This document shows, in pieces, positions 7,571 through 15,735 of a DNA stretch of 64,000 nucleotides. The DNA comes from Bacilli bacterium (lineage in GTDB: Bacteria; Bacillota; Bacilli; RF39; UBA660). Position 1 is the stretch's first letter, and every line of letters starts with the position of its first letter. The notes beneath the pieces are model-generated. The model made no database searches and had not been told where the DNA came from. It saw nothing but the letters and a program-made list of their open reading frames with translations. The stretch spans positions 1-64,000 of the forward strand of contig JAFXUK010000015.1 of assembly GCA_017525015.1 (NCBI GenBank), read 5' to 3'. The position numbers and the translations under genes are program-made.

Positions 7571-7592
7571 TAGTCTTGATTATATTTATAAT
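7564..7592 (+). promoter_or_regulatory. promoter of the acyltransferase gene
   Basis: TTGTCA (7564-7569), 17-base spacer, TATAAT (7587-7592). Its -35 overlaps the -35 of the divergent nadD promoter. Confidence 0.7.
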
Positions 7593-7623
7593 ACAATAAT
7601 ATAATATTTTAAGAGGGATAGAT

Positions 7624-8640
7624 ATGAAAAAAAGAATAAATTACATCGATATTGCCAAAGCTATAGCAATAATATGTATAGTTTTAGGACATACAGTTGG
7701 TTATTCTAACCATTTACAACCATTTAGAAATTTCTTTTACAGCTTTCATGTAGCGTTATTTTTCATGCTATCTGGATTCTTATTTAGTTATAAAAAAGAT
7801 TTTAAAGATTTTTTAAAAAATAAATTTATAAAAATAATAATTCCTTACTTTGTTTGGTCATTACTATTTATAATTCCTTATATGTTATTTAGTAACAATA
7901 TAAAATCTTCATTAAATATAAATGCAATATCCAATATAAAAGATCTATTAATTAATACATTATATGGTAATGGTAATGATTTCCATCTAAAACAAAATAG
8001 TGCTTTATGGTTCTTACCAGCACTATTCACTATGGAAATATTATATTATTTCATACTTAATATAGTTAATAAGTCAAAAAAAGGTGATTTAATAGCGTTA
8101 CCAATCATTTTATTAATAAACATTATAACTAGTATTAAATTATCATTTGTTCTTCCATGGGGCTTAAATACATCTTTAAACATAAGTATCTTTTTCTATA
8201 TAGGATACTTATTAAATAAATATAAACTTGTTGATAAATTAAAACTTATACACATGCCATTCTTCCTTATAGGTGGAATATGTGGTTTTATCTTCAATAC
8301 CCAAAAGATCACTTATATGAATTATGGATATGGAATTATCTACCTAGCATTACTTTCTGGTATATCGTTCTCAATTCTAATCATATACTTATCTAAATTA
8401 ATTAATAAAAATAAAATATTAGAATACATAGGACAAAATACTATGGGAATTCTAATATTTCATAAAATAGTATTATTACTATTCCAAACTAAAGTTAAAT
8501 ACTTATCAAATAGCAATATACCTATAGAATTATTATTATCATTATTATGTACTATAATAAGTATTATAGTATCTTTAATAATAACGAGTATTATAAGAAA
8601 AATATTACCAATATTAATAGGTGAAAAAAAAGAAGCATAA
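7624..8640 (+). CDS. membrane acyltransferase (acyltransferase-3 family)
   Basis: 338 residues with about ten membrane segments. The N-terminus INYIDIAKAIAIICIVLGH carries the conserved His of the family, and YSFHVALFFMLSGFLF is the second hallmark. Such enzymes (OafA/WecH type) move acetyl or other acyl groups from the cytosol to extracellular sugars, teichoic acid or lipid carriers. An AAGAGGG site precedes the ATG. The gene is alone on the plus strand, divergent from nadD and convergent with a WXG gene across a shared terminator. The acceptor cannot be told from sequence. Confidence 0.85.
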   Translation: MKKRINYIDIAKAIAIICIVLGHTVGYSNHLQPFRNFFYSFHVALFFMLSGFLFSYKKDFKDFLKNKFIKIIIPYFVWSLLFIIPYMLFSNNIKSSLNINAISNIKDLLINTLYGNGNDFHLKQNSALWFLPALFTMEILYYFILNIVNKSKKGDLIALPIILLINIITSIKLSFVLPWGLNTSLNISIFFYIGYLLNKYKLVDKLKLIHMPFFLIGGICGFIFNTQKITYMNYGYGIIYLALLSGISFSILIIYLSKLINKNKILEYIGQNTMGILIFHKIVLLLFQTKVKYLSNSNIPIELLLSLLCTIISIIVSLIITSIIRKILPILIGEKKEA

Positions 8641-8650
8641 GCTTCTTTTT
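8627..8650. terminator. bidirectional terminator
   Basis: AAAAAGAAGC, loop ATAA, GCTTCTTTTT, between the acyltransferase gene and the first WXG cluster. Confidence 0.85.
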
Positions 8651-8652
8651 TA

Positions 8653-8982
8653 TTAACCTAAATATAGATTGTTTGTAGCATCTGCTTCTGCAGCTTCTGC
8701 TGTTTCTTGAGTAGCATCTTTACCAGTTCTAATAACTGTAGCAAAGTCTTTAACTAAAGAAATATAAGAATCAAATTTATCTTTCTTTAATTGTGCAAAA
8801 CTTTCATCAAAAGTATCAGCAGCTGTTCCAACGAAATCTTTATCTTCAATTAATTTCTTAACAGCAGCTTCGAAGTTACTTAATTCAGTTTCGATATTTT
8901 CTCTTGCTTCATTAATTTGATTAACAGCGTCTTCTACACTACTAAATCTAATATCTGTATTATAATAATCTTGATTAGCCAT
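8653..8982 (-). CDS. WXG100-like small helical protein (cluster 1)
   Basis: About 109 residues, predicted to be almost all helix with a short turn at KDFVGTAADTF where WXG100 proteins have Trp-x-Gly; here Phe-Val-Gly takes its place. The overall layout, helix-turn-helix with an acidic C-terminal tail and no signal peptide, fits ESAT-6/WXG100 secretion substrates. The start is placed at the second ATG (8982), which is better spaced from GGGGTGA. It overlaps the preceding WXG gene by 8 bases and is the last gene of its operon. Function beyond type VII-type export is unknown. Confidence 0.65.
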   Translation of the reverse strand: MANQDYYNTDIRFSSVEDAVNQINEARENIETELSNFEAAVKKLIEDKDFVGTAADTFDESFAQLKKDKFDSYISLVKDFATVIRTGKDATQETAEAAEADATNNLYLG

Positions 8983-9283
8983 TTCCATTCACCCCAGATA
9001 TAATACCTTCCTCAGTTTCTACTACTCTATTACCTGTTCTGAAACAATAACCTGAATATCTGTTAATAACATCACGTAATGCTTCTAGATTAGGTCTTTG
9101 TTCTTCGATTTTTTTAGCAATTACTTCTGCAGCAGGTGAAGACCACTCACTACCGATTAAAGCATCAATAATACTGTAGATTTTTAGATATTGACCTTCG
9201 AAGTTTTCAGCACAAGTTTTAATTCTTCTACCAGCTTCTTCTAAGCCACCAGCATGTCCTCCAAATACATCTGCACTTGACAT
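8975..9283 (-). CDS. WXG100-like small helical protein (cluster 1)
   Basis: 102 residues, two long helices around IGSEWSSPAAEVIAKKI: a Trp-Ser-Ser turn in place of Trp-x-Gly, followed by the usual small-residue helix start. There is no signal peptide, and the C-terminus is flexible and Gly-rich. AGGAGGGTGA lies before the ATG. The next gene overlaps its end, so the two are likely made in equal amounts and may form a heterodimer, as ESAT-6/CFP-10 pairs do. The promoter lies at 9313-9321 with a pair of direct repeats further upstream. Confidence 0.7.
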   Translation of the reverse strand: MSSADVFGGHAGGLEEAGRRIKTCAENFEGQYLKIYSIIDALIGSEWSSPAAEVIAKKIEEQRPNLEALRDVINRYSGYCFRTGNRVVETEEGIISGVNGNG

Positions 9284-9312
9284 ATAATCACCCTCCTATG
9301 ATTTCTAACTTC

Positions 9313-9321
9313 ATTATATCA
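9313..9321 (-). promoter_or_regulatory. extended -10 of the WXG pair
   Basis: TGATATAAT on the minus strand; no good -35 is seen, which fits activator-dependent control. Confidence 0.5.
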
Positions 9322-9347
9322 AACTTTTTTTAAACTTTATATATTAT

Positions 9348-9367
9348 TTAACACTACTTAACACTAT
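9348..9367. repeat. 10-bp direct repeat upstream of WXG promoter 1
   Basis: TTAACACTAC followed directly by TTAACACTAT. One helical turn apart, about 30 bases upstream of the -10. A similar tandem pair precedes the second WXG operon (19470-19491). Confidence 0.55.
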
Positions 9368-9370
9368 ACT

Positions 9371-9955
9371 TTAATATTTAATAGCGCTAATAGAACCAAC
9401 ATCATTCTTAAATCCATTGATTCCTTCTGTAGCAGATTGAAACTTTCCATATGTTGCTGAATCAGTTGGATCAAGATTATCTATTAACTTAAGTTTCTTT
9501 TCCATCTTCTTAGCATTTTCTTCAGCATCATATGCCATACTTTCAAGCTTTTGCTTACTAATTCTTTCATGCAAACTATCATAGTTGTTTGCTCTATTTC
9601 TATAACCAGCTGCAGCTGAATTATAAGCATCCATTTGTGCTTTTACTGATTCCCTTTCAGAAGTATCAATTTTTGGTTCACCTTCCATATAATCAGCCAT
9701 TGTTGAGTTAGCACTCTTCATAGCACTTATAATATTCTCTGCACATGTAACTCTTTTATTTAATGCATCTACATATGCTTTCATATGTGATCTAACTGTA
9801 TCAAAAGATTCACCTTTTAATACTTCAGGAGAACTAGATATAAAATTTTCAACAGATGCTATTAAAGCTTTAGCATCGTCCATGTCATTAGTTAAAGCAG
9901 TAATAGATTTAGATCCATTAGCTGCTGATAAATCAGACGCTAATAATAGACTCAT
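9371..9955 (-). CDS. helical protein of the WXG/LXG type (cluster 1)
   Basis: About 194 residues, predicted mostly helical with coiled-coil segments (for example around NAKKMEKKLKLIDNL) and no signal peptide. An N-terminal region of about 100 residues resembles the helical export domain of LXG-type substrates. The second half has no recognisable toxin motif. The ATG at 9955 follows AGGAGG; the longer open frame upstream overlaps the lysozyme gene. The start lies 2 bases from the stop of the esterase-lysozyme gene, so they are one operon. Possibly a chaperone or partner of that protein; this is inference. Confidence 0.55.
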   Translation of the reverse strand: MSLLLASDLSAANGSKSITALTNDMDDAKALIASVENFISSSPEVLKGESFDTVRSHMKAYVDALNKRVTCAENIISAMKSANSTMADYMEGEPKIDTSERESVKAQMDAYNSAAAGYRNRANNYDSLHERISKQKLESMAYDAEENAKKMEKKLKLIDNLDPTDSATYGKFQSATEGINGFKNDVGSISAIKY

Positions 9956-9956
9956 C

Positions 9957-11798
9957 TTAACTCTCCTCCTTTGTTGAAGTACTATCTGTACTTGCACTAT
10001 CAGTTGTTGATGATGAACTCTCAGTTGATGCCTTTTCAGGTGCTTTATAAGAATCCTTCAATTCGTTATACCAAGAAGTAGCAAAACCTCCACGTTTACT
10101 TCTAACACCTTCTGGAGAAGAAGCACTTCTTTCAACTACATCGTGGAAGATAACAGCAGCTTCAACAGGATCTTTAGTATTATAGAATCCTTTACCTGCC
10201 ATACTCTTACCATAACTACTATTTGGATCTAATGATTCATACCACAAGAACTCTAATTGTCCTTGTAATGAATTCTCATCTAAATTCTTTTGTTGGCAGA
10301 AGTTCTTTAAATTAGTCCATCTACCTTTATGCCATTGAATAAGTCCAAAACTCGTTCCACTATCACCTAAAGCAGTTAAACGGAAATTACATTCTGCTTG
10401 AATATTACCCATAACACCGGCAGCTGCTTCATCAGATAATCCTTTAGCTTTAAAGAAGTTCCAACAAGCTTTTGCATTACCATGCATTGAACCATCAGAT
10501 TCAAATAAAGCTTTATATTGTTCTTCTGTTAAATCTGCAGGTTTTAAATCAACATTAACATTTGTAGATTGAGTAGTATCCGGATTAGTATTCGTAGGAA
10601 TACCAGTTGGAGTACTTGAATATGTTGGACTGCTAGAATAAGATGGTGAACTCGAATATGAAGGAGTACCAGTATTATTACTATAATAATTCATAGAATT
10701 ATTAATATTCTGAGCTTCTTGCTTACTAGTATCATTTAAATCAGCAATACCATCACCAATTTTAACAATAGCAACAGTATCTTTGGCTAATAGATTTAAT
10801 AAAGTAGCACATTCAGAAAAGAATGATTGTACAACTTCCGATTCTGCATTTGGAATCTTTGTAGTACTTGAATAACTTTCTTCAAATGAAGTACTACTTA
10901 AGAAATCACTATTTCTTATTAAACCTCTCATTTCATTAACTGTTTGTTTTATATAAGAGTTATTAGATTCCAAATCACCTAATTTACTTAATTTTTTATA
11001 ATACTTAAATGGTCCATCATCAGCTTCATAATTATTGAAGTGTTCATAAACTTCTTCAACTGACATTTGTACCCATTTTTTAGAATTAGCATCCCATTTA
11101 GAGAAATGATAGAAACTTGAATCTACCAAATCTTCTCTATCACCAGATAATAAGTTAACAATATCATTTTGTAAAATATCTCTATTAATATTTACGTGAC
11201 TACCATGTCCACCAGAACATGATACCAATACAACATCAACGCCACCATTTGCTAAAGTTTGTGCAAAGCTAGGAACACCAGATGGTTCAATAATCATAAT
11301 TCTAGATTCGTCTCTAACTAAAGCATTGATATCATCTTGTGAAATAGAGAAACCAACTACGTCGTTTAAAATAGCAGAGTGTTGCATTGGTTCTTCTGAA
11401 CTTTTTGCTAAAGTAACAATAGTAGAATAAACTGAAGGTCCACCAGCACTAAATCCCATTGTATCAACATTTTCAATATCAACACCATATTGATTTCCAA
11501 TATTATTAATAACACTTTGGAAATGTTGACCATTCATCAAATTAGAATCTCTTGAAATATTTGAGATAAAAATAATTTGATTAGCGTTACCACCTTTAAT
11601 ATATTCTCCTAATACTTTCGCATCATTAGGCCAAGCTCCACCAGCACCAGGATAATAAATAAAGGCAGATGTAGTATTATCTATTTCATCAGGAACATAA
11701 ACCGTATAACCAGATAAAGTATAATAAGTACCATTGCCATATCTTTGAGCAGATTGAACAGTACGTCCAAAAACAGCTGATGCTTGTTCTGTAGTCAT
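9957..11798 (-). CDS. esterase-like and phage-tail-lysozyme-like fusion, putative type VII substrate
   Basis: 613 residues without signal peptide. Residues 20-215 look like an alpha/beta hydrolase: strand YTVYVP, oxyanion-type YPGAGG, nucleophile elbow MGFSAGG (Ser117), and a late GGHGSH (His198 or His201). Residues about 225-370 are helical. Residues about 380-415 are a Ser/Pro/Tyr linker. Residues 436-582 resemble the phage tail lysozyme family (PF18013), with NIQAECNF (candidate catalytic Glu469) and SFGLIQWH. The tail is Ser/Thr-rich. AGGAGG precedes the ATG. It heads an operon with helical WXG/LXG-type proteins. I infer an exported wall-degrading protein; esterase activity is a guess from the fold. 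Confidence 0.75.
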   Translation of the reverse strand: MTTEQASAVFGRTVQSAQRYGNGTYYTLSGYTVYVPDEIDNTTSAFIYYPGAGGAWPNDAKVLGEYIKGGNANQIIFISNISRDSNLMNGQHFQSVINNIGNQYGVDIENVDTMGFSAGGPSVYSTIVTLAKSSEEPMQHSAILNDVVGFSISQDDINALVRDESRIMIIEPSGVPSFAQTLANGGVDVVLVSCSGGHGSHVNINRDILQNDIVNLLSGDREDLVDSSFYHFSKWDANSKKWVQMSVEEVYEHFNNYEADDGPFKYYKKLSKLGDLESNNSYIKQTVNEMRGLIRNSDFLSSTSFEESYSSTTKIPNAESEVVQSFFSECATLLNLLAKDTVAIVKIGDGIADLNDTSKQEAQNINNSMNYYSNNTGTPSYSSSPSYSSSPTYSSTPTGIPTNTNPDTTQSTNVNVDLKPADLTEEQYKALFESDGSMHGNAKACWNFFKAKGLSDEAAAGVMGNIQAECNFRLTALGDSGTSFGLIQWHKGRWTNLKNFCQQKNLDENSLQGQLEFLWYESLDPNSSYGKSMAGKGFYNTKDPVEAAVIFHDVVERSASSPEGVRSKRGGFATSWYNELKDSYKAPEKASTESSSSTTDSASTDSTSTKEES

Positions 11799-11842
11799 AA
11801 TAAGTTCCTCCTATTCTCCTTAATTATAACACAATAAACAAA

Positions 11843-11870
11843 AAGTTTTATAACCTTTGTTATAAAACTT
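11843..11870 (-). terminator. terminator of the pncA-pncB-nadE-nudF operon
   Basis: AAGTTTTATAAC, loop CTTT, GTTATAAAACTT, with a T-tract on the minus strand and the promoter TTGTGTTATAAT of the next gene directly after it. Confidence 0.8.
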
Positions 11871-12475
11871 TACTTTTGTTTATACTTCATTGTATATGTT
11901 AAAAACGCAACCTTACTACCAGAATCATTTATACCTATTTTATTAGTGTCTGCATTCATGATTAAATCTTTGATTTCATCATGTGTCATTTCCACAAAAC
12001 TAATTGATTCTGTATCATCTAATCTTTGTTCTTTAATCTTCTTACAACCAGTAGCTAAATAGATTCTAATAATAGCATTACTACACCCTTGATCTTGAAA
12101 ATGATTTTCAATTTCAATTATGTTTTCACAGCTATAACCAGTTTCTTCTAATAGTTCTCTTTTAGCTGCATCAATAGGTTCTTCTCCAGGATCTACCATA
12201 CCAGCAGGGAATTCTACAGCAACACCATTTTTTATATTAGGTCTAGACTCAATAATCATTACATATCTATCATCTTCTGTAACCGGAATGATAATAACTG
12301 CATCCCCATTACCTCCAGCTTTAGTAATTCTATCCATTTTCTTAGTAACACCATTATTTAATGTAACCTTATAAACATCTTTACCTATATATCCATCACG
12401 ATATTGCGATATTAATTCCATCGATTTTACTTCGTAAGAACTCTTACATTTATCTAATTGTTCCTTATACGACAT
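11870..12475 (-). CDS. nudF: ADP-ribose pyrophosphatase-type Nudix hydrolase
   Basis: 201 residues. The Nudix box is intact: GMVDPGEEPIDAAKRELLEETGY. The N-terminal strand region preceding AVIIIPVTEDD and the proline-containing EFPAGM match ADP-ribose pyrophosphatases, which split ADP-ribose into AMP and ribose-5-phosphate. It starts 10 bases after nadE with AAGGTGATAAG before the ATG and is the last gene of the NAD salvage operon. The context supports recycling of NAD breakdown products. Another nucleoside-diphosphate-sugar substrate is possible. Confidence 0.85.
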   Translation of the reverse strand: MSYKEQLDKCKSSYEVKSMELISQYRDGYIGKDVYKVTLNNGVTKKMDRITKAGGNGDAVIIIPVTEDDRYVMIIESRPNIKNGVAVEFPAGMVDPGEEPIDAAKRELLEETGYSCENIIEIENHFQDQGCSNAIIRIYLATGCKKIKEQRLDDTESISFVEMTHDEIKDLIMNADTNKIGINDSGSKVAFLTYTMKYKQK

Positions 12476-12484
12476 CTTATCACC

Positions 12485-13231
12485 TTACTTTTGATATGTA
12501 GCAATTTTGAATTTATGAGCATTTGCTCTATGTTTAGCTAATATCTTTTCTTTTACTTCTTCATCAACTGGTTCATCATTGATAACTTTAGCAATATCAG
12601 CATAAGTTACACCTAACTTATCTTCATCACTCTTACCACTTAAACCATCACTAGGAGTTTTATATAATACCTGCTCTGGTACTTCTACTACTTCTCCAAC
12701 TTTGATTACTTCTTCAACAGTAAGATCAGCTAAGACATTAATATCACTAACTCCATCTCCACCTTTAGTAAAGTAACCTACAAATATTTCACATTTATTC
12801 CCAGTACCAGCAACTATAAAAGGTTTACCTCTAAGTTTACTATACATTTGAGCTAAATAATAAACAGTAGACATACGTAATCTTGGTTTTAAATTAATCT
12901 CACTGTCTTCACTAACTACGAAGTCTTCTAACTTTTTAGCTTCTTCCTCAAATTGATCATATACACCTGTTAAATCCATATTAATCAATTTAAATCCATA
13001 TTTATCAGCTACTAATTTAGCATCTGAAGCATCAGTAGATTGACTATGGCAAGGCATCGTAACACCTATAACATTTTCTGGTCCAATAGCTTTAGCAAAC
13101 AAACCTGCAACTACACCGGAGTCCTTTCCTCCACTAATACCTAAGACTACACCACCTAAATGATATTCTTCAAAATAATTTCTAATAAATTCTATAATTT
13201 TTTCAGTATGTTCTTTAGCATTAAATTCCAT
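12485..13231 (-). CDS. nadE: NAD synthetase, ammonia-dependent
   Basis: About 248 residues. It converts deamido-NAD, ATP and ammonia to NAD. The PP-loop is VLGISGGKDSGVV near residue 30; downstream, KTPSDGLSGKSDEDKLG is the typical substrate-binding loop. No glutaminase domain is attached, so free ammonia is the nitrogen source. The start is set to the ATG at 13231, one base after the pncB stop (TAATATG), with the AAGG at the end of pncB as its site; the open frame continues upstream inside pncB. It completes the salvage route started by pncA and pncB. Confidence 0.95.
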   Translation of the reverse strand: MEFNAKEHTEKIIEFIRNYFEEYHLGGVVLGISGGKDSGVVAGLFAKAIGPENVIGVTMPCHSQSTDASDAKLVADKYGFKLINMDLTGVYDQFEEEAKKLEDFVVSEDSEINLKPRLRMSTVYYLAQMYSKLRGKPFIVAGTGNKCEIFVGYFTKGGDGVSDINVLADLTVEEVIKVGEVVEVPEQVLYKTPSDGLSGKSDEDKLGVTYADIAKVINDEPVDEEVKEKILAKHRANAHKFKIATYQK

Positions 13232-13232
13232 A

Positions 13233-14963
13233 TTACTTACCCTTTCCTTTAACTTCGTCATCTACTTTTTGACTCTTAGCTTCTAATATTAATTTTTTCT
13301 TTAATTCTAATAACTTTCTTGTTAAATCAACATAATATCCATGTGGATTTTCAAATCTCTTAACTTCAGGATATAAAGTTTTCATTTGTTCATTACAATA
13401 TCTTTGTTTTTCTTTCCAATCAGGATCATGATATACAACTTCACCATCTTTAACAATAGGAACTTGTAATTCTTTAACAATATAATTCTTAATAGTTAAT
13501 TGATTAGCTTCATTATTTGGATCTATTAAGGTAAATTCTTTCTTAGGTATATTTTCATTATGTAATGCAATAACATCACCTAAAGCATAACCAGTTTCTT
13601 TATCAAAGAATCTATATACCTTTTTAAATCCAGGAGTAATTGCTTTAGCAGTTTCATTACTTACTTTAATTCTTGATAAGTAATTACCATTTCTCTTAAC
13701 AGCAACATTTTTATATACGCAACCTACTCTAGCATGATCTGGTAATACAATATTATCACCTAAACCAATACTATCAATAACAGCACCTTGTGCTTTTAAA
13801 GATTGAATAGTAGTTTCTTTTAATCCATTAGAGATTGTTATTTTTACATCAGGAAGTCCTGCTTCTACAAACATTCTCTTAGCTTCTTTAGATAGATAAG
13901 CTAAATCGCCACTATCTATTCTTATTCCTTTTAATTTATATCCATTTGGAATTAAATAATTTTTAGCTACCTTAATAGCATTTGGAACACCACTTCTTAA
14001 TACATCATATGTATCAACAAGTAATACACAGTTATTTGGATAAGCTTTAGCATAATTTAAGAATGCTTCATATTCTGAATCTGCTTCTTGAACTAAACTA
14101 TGAGCCATAGTACCAAGTACTGGGAATCCATATTGTTGTCCTGCTAGTACATTACTTGTTCCAACACAACCAGCTATCATTGCACATTTACTTGCTTCAA
14201 CAGCTGCTTCTGGTCCTAATGCACGTCTTGCACCAAATTCCATAATACCAATATCGCCAGCAGCTTCAACAACTCTCTTAGCAGCTGTAGTATACATAAT
14301 ATTAGCATTTAAATAACTTAATAAAATTGTTTCAATAACTTGAGCTTCAATAATAGGAGCTTGAACTGTTACAACAGGTTCATTAGCAAATATTGGAGTT
14401 CCATCTGGAATAGCATAAATATTACCAGTAAACTTAAAGTCTTTTAAATAATTTAAGAACTCTTCACTAAATTGTTTAGTACCTCTTAAATATTCAATAT
14501 CACCATTCGTAAAATGAGCTTTCTTGATAAATTCAATAATTCTATCAACACCACCCATTACTCCATATCCACCACCAAGTGGATTATTTCTAAAGAAAGC
14601 ATCAAATACTGCTATTTCATCTTTCTTACCAGATTTTAAATATGTTTCACCCATTGTTAGCTCGTAAAAGTCTGTCATCATAGTAAGATTTCTTTCTTTT
14701 TCATCTATCATACTCATAAAGTAATCATACTCCTCACTATCTTCACTATAATACTTAGCTAAGAAATGTACAAGTGAATTGAAATCATTAAACTCTTTTT
14801 TGTCAAGAATTAAAGCTCTATCAACAATATAATGTTCATAATGACCATCTTTATAATTAATAACTATTTCTCCATTACCTTTCTTAACATCTTTATTGTA
14901 ATGAAATAAAGAACCATATTTGAATGCCATATAACTGAATAATTGTCTTTCATTAGTTTTCAT
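13233..14963 (-). CDS. pncB: nicotinate phosphoribosyltransferase with N-terminal extension
   Basis: 576 residues. It joins nicotinate and PRPP to nicotinate mononucleotide. The family start, MMTDFYELTMGETY, appears only near residue 95, followed by VFDAFFRNNPLGGGYGV and, later, ALGPEAA, DTYDVLRSGV and GIRIDSGDLA. The first 90 residues are an extra, charged region of unknown role. The ATG at 14963 has AAGGAATTTAA upstream and overlaps pncA by 11 bases, so the extension seems to be translated. It is followed at once by nadE. An internal start just before the family domain cannot be excluded. Confidence 0.92.
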   Translation of the reverse strand: MKTNERQLFSYMAFKYGSLFHYNKDVKKGNGEIVINYKDGHYEHYIVDRALILDKKEFNDFNSLVHFLAKYYSEDSEEYDYFMSMIDEKERNLTMMTDFYELTMGETYLKSGKKDEIAVFDAFFRNNPLGGGYGVMGGVDRIIEFIKKAHFTNGDIEYLRGTKQFSEEFLNYLKDFKFTGNIYAIPDGTPIFANEPVVTVQAPIIEAQVIETILLSYLNANIMYTTAAKRVVEAAGDIGIMEFGARRALGPEAAVEASKCAMIAGCVGTSNVLAGQQYGFPVLGTMAHSLVQEADSEYEAFLNYAKAYPNNCVLLVDTYDVLRSGVPNAIKVAKNYLIPNGYKLKGIRIDSGDLAYLSKEAKRMFVEAGLPDVKITISNGLKETTIQSLKAQGAVIDSIGLGDNIVLPDHARVGCVYKNVAVKRNGNYLSRIKVSNETAKAITPGFKKVYRFFDKETGYALGDVIALHNENIPKKEFTLIDPNNEANQLTIKNYIVKELQVPIVKDGEVVYHDPDWKEKQRYCNEQMKTLYPEVKRFENPHGYYVDLTRKLLELKKKLILEAKSQKVDDEVKGKGK

Positions 14964-15570
14964 TTAAATTCCTTCTTTCTAAAGTTTTAACTAATTTAAT
15001 ACCAGTATTCTCCATTACTGTATAAGCTCTTTCGTTATTAACCTTTCTATCATGTACTTCTGGAATGTGATATGTTTCTACAGCATTCTTTGGAACAACT
15101 ATTTCAACATCCATATTCATTTCATCAAAGAAATTACGAAGTGCTATAGCAAAGTTTTGAATACATATATCAGTACAACAACCAACGATAATAACTCTTT
15201 TTAAATTAACCATATCCATAAGCATATCCATCATACCTGGAGCAAATAATGCACAAGTTGAATTCTTATAAAATAATCTATTAGCATATTGTTCATATAT
15301 TGCTAATTCCTTAATAGTTCTTGATTCATCATCACCCATACAATGTTCAGGATATCTATTTAACTCAACACTTTGTTTATTATGTCTATCATTAACTACA
15401 TAGAATCCTTCACCCTTTTCTAAAGTTCCTCTAATAATAGGGATGATATTAGGTACTATTTGTTTAATAGTAGGATCAGCTAAATTTCCTTTCTCACAGA
15501 AACCTACATTCATATCGATTAAAAATAAAGCTTCTGTTATTTCCTTTTCTTCTTTTCTTACTTTTTCCAT
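14953..15570 (-). CDS. pncA: nicotinamidase (isochorismatase family)
   Basis: About 205 residues. It deamidates nicotinamide to nicotinate, feeding PncB. The catalytic Asp lies in ALFLIDMNVGF, the Lys in LFYKNSTCALF, and the Cys in IIVGCCTDICIQN; RHNKQSVELNRYPEHC is in the metal-site region. The second ATG (15570) is chosen because AGAGG is too close to the first (15576). It is the first gene of pncA-pncB-nadE-nudF, behind a consensus promoter with an operator on its -10 and a leader of about 80 bases that contains an inverted repeat. Confidence 0.93.
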   Translation of the reverse strand: MEKVRKEEKEITEALFLIDMNVGFCEKGNLADPTIKQIVPNIIPIIRGTLEKGEGFYVVNDRHNKQSVELNRYPEHCMGDDESRTIKELAIYEQYANRLFYKNSTCALFAPGMMDMLMDMVNLKRVIIVGCCTDICIQNFAIALRNFFDEMNMDVEIVVPKNAVETYHIPEVHDRKVNNERAYTVMENTGIKLVKTLERRNLNEN

Positions 15571-15597
15571 ATTCATTTCCTCTTTCTAACATTTTGT

Positions 15598-15640
15598 TAA
15601 TATCAAATCTTAAAAAAATAATTGTATAAATTTTGATATT
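15598..15640 (-). promoter_or_regulatory. leader inverted repeat of the pncA operon
   Basis: AATATCAAA and TTTGATATT, separated by 25 bases, can form a 9-bp stem in the pncA leader between the promoter and the start codon. The loop is A/U-rich and the stem is not followed by a T-tract. It might hinder or protect the transcript; the role is unknown. Confidence 0.35.
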
Positions 15641-15649
15641 ATCTCCTCT

Positions 15650-15674
15650 TGTTATTAACATTATATTAATAACA
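15650..15674. promoter_or_regulatory. shared NAD-operon operator, copy 2 (pncA side)
   Basis: TGTTATTAA, seven bases (CATTATA), TTAATAACA: a perfect 9-base dyad over the -10 of the pncA promoter, matching the copy at 7532-7556 in 24 of 25 positions. Confidence 0.7.
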
Positions 15675-15688
15675 TAATTGTTTGTCAA
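15660..15688 (-). promoter_or_regulatory. promoter of pncA-pncB-nadE-nudF
   Basis: TTGACA (15688-15683), 17-base spacer, TATAAT (15665-15660) on the minus strand. Confidence 0.85.
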
Positions 15689-15709
15689 GTACTTTTTAAC
15701 AAAAAATTA

Positions 15710-15735
15710 AAAAGAGTGTAATTTTACACTCTTTT
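15710..15735 (-). terminator. terminator of the Cof-type phosphatase gene
   Basis: AAAAGAGTGTAA, two-base loop, TTACACTCTTTT; overlaps the stop codon at 15734. Confidence 0.85.

Noticed and set aside
9957..11798. Prophage remnant because of the tail-lysozyme-like domain
   Set aside because: No other phage genes, integrase or attachment repeats nearby; neighbours are WXG-like and the domain is fused to non-phage parts.
15494..15688. Open frame overlapping the pncA start and promoter
   Set aside because: It runs through the -10 and operator and reads pncA in another frame; no ribosome-binding site.
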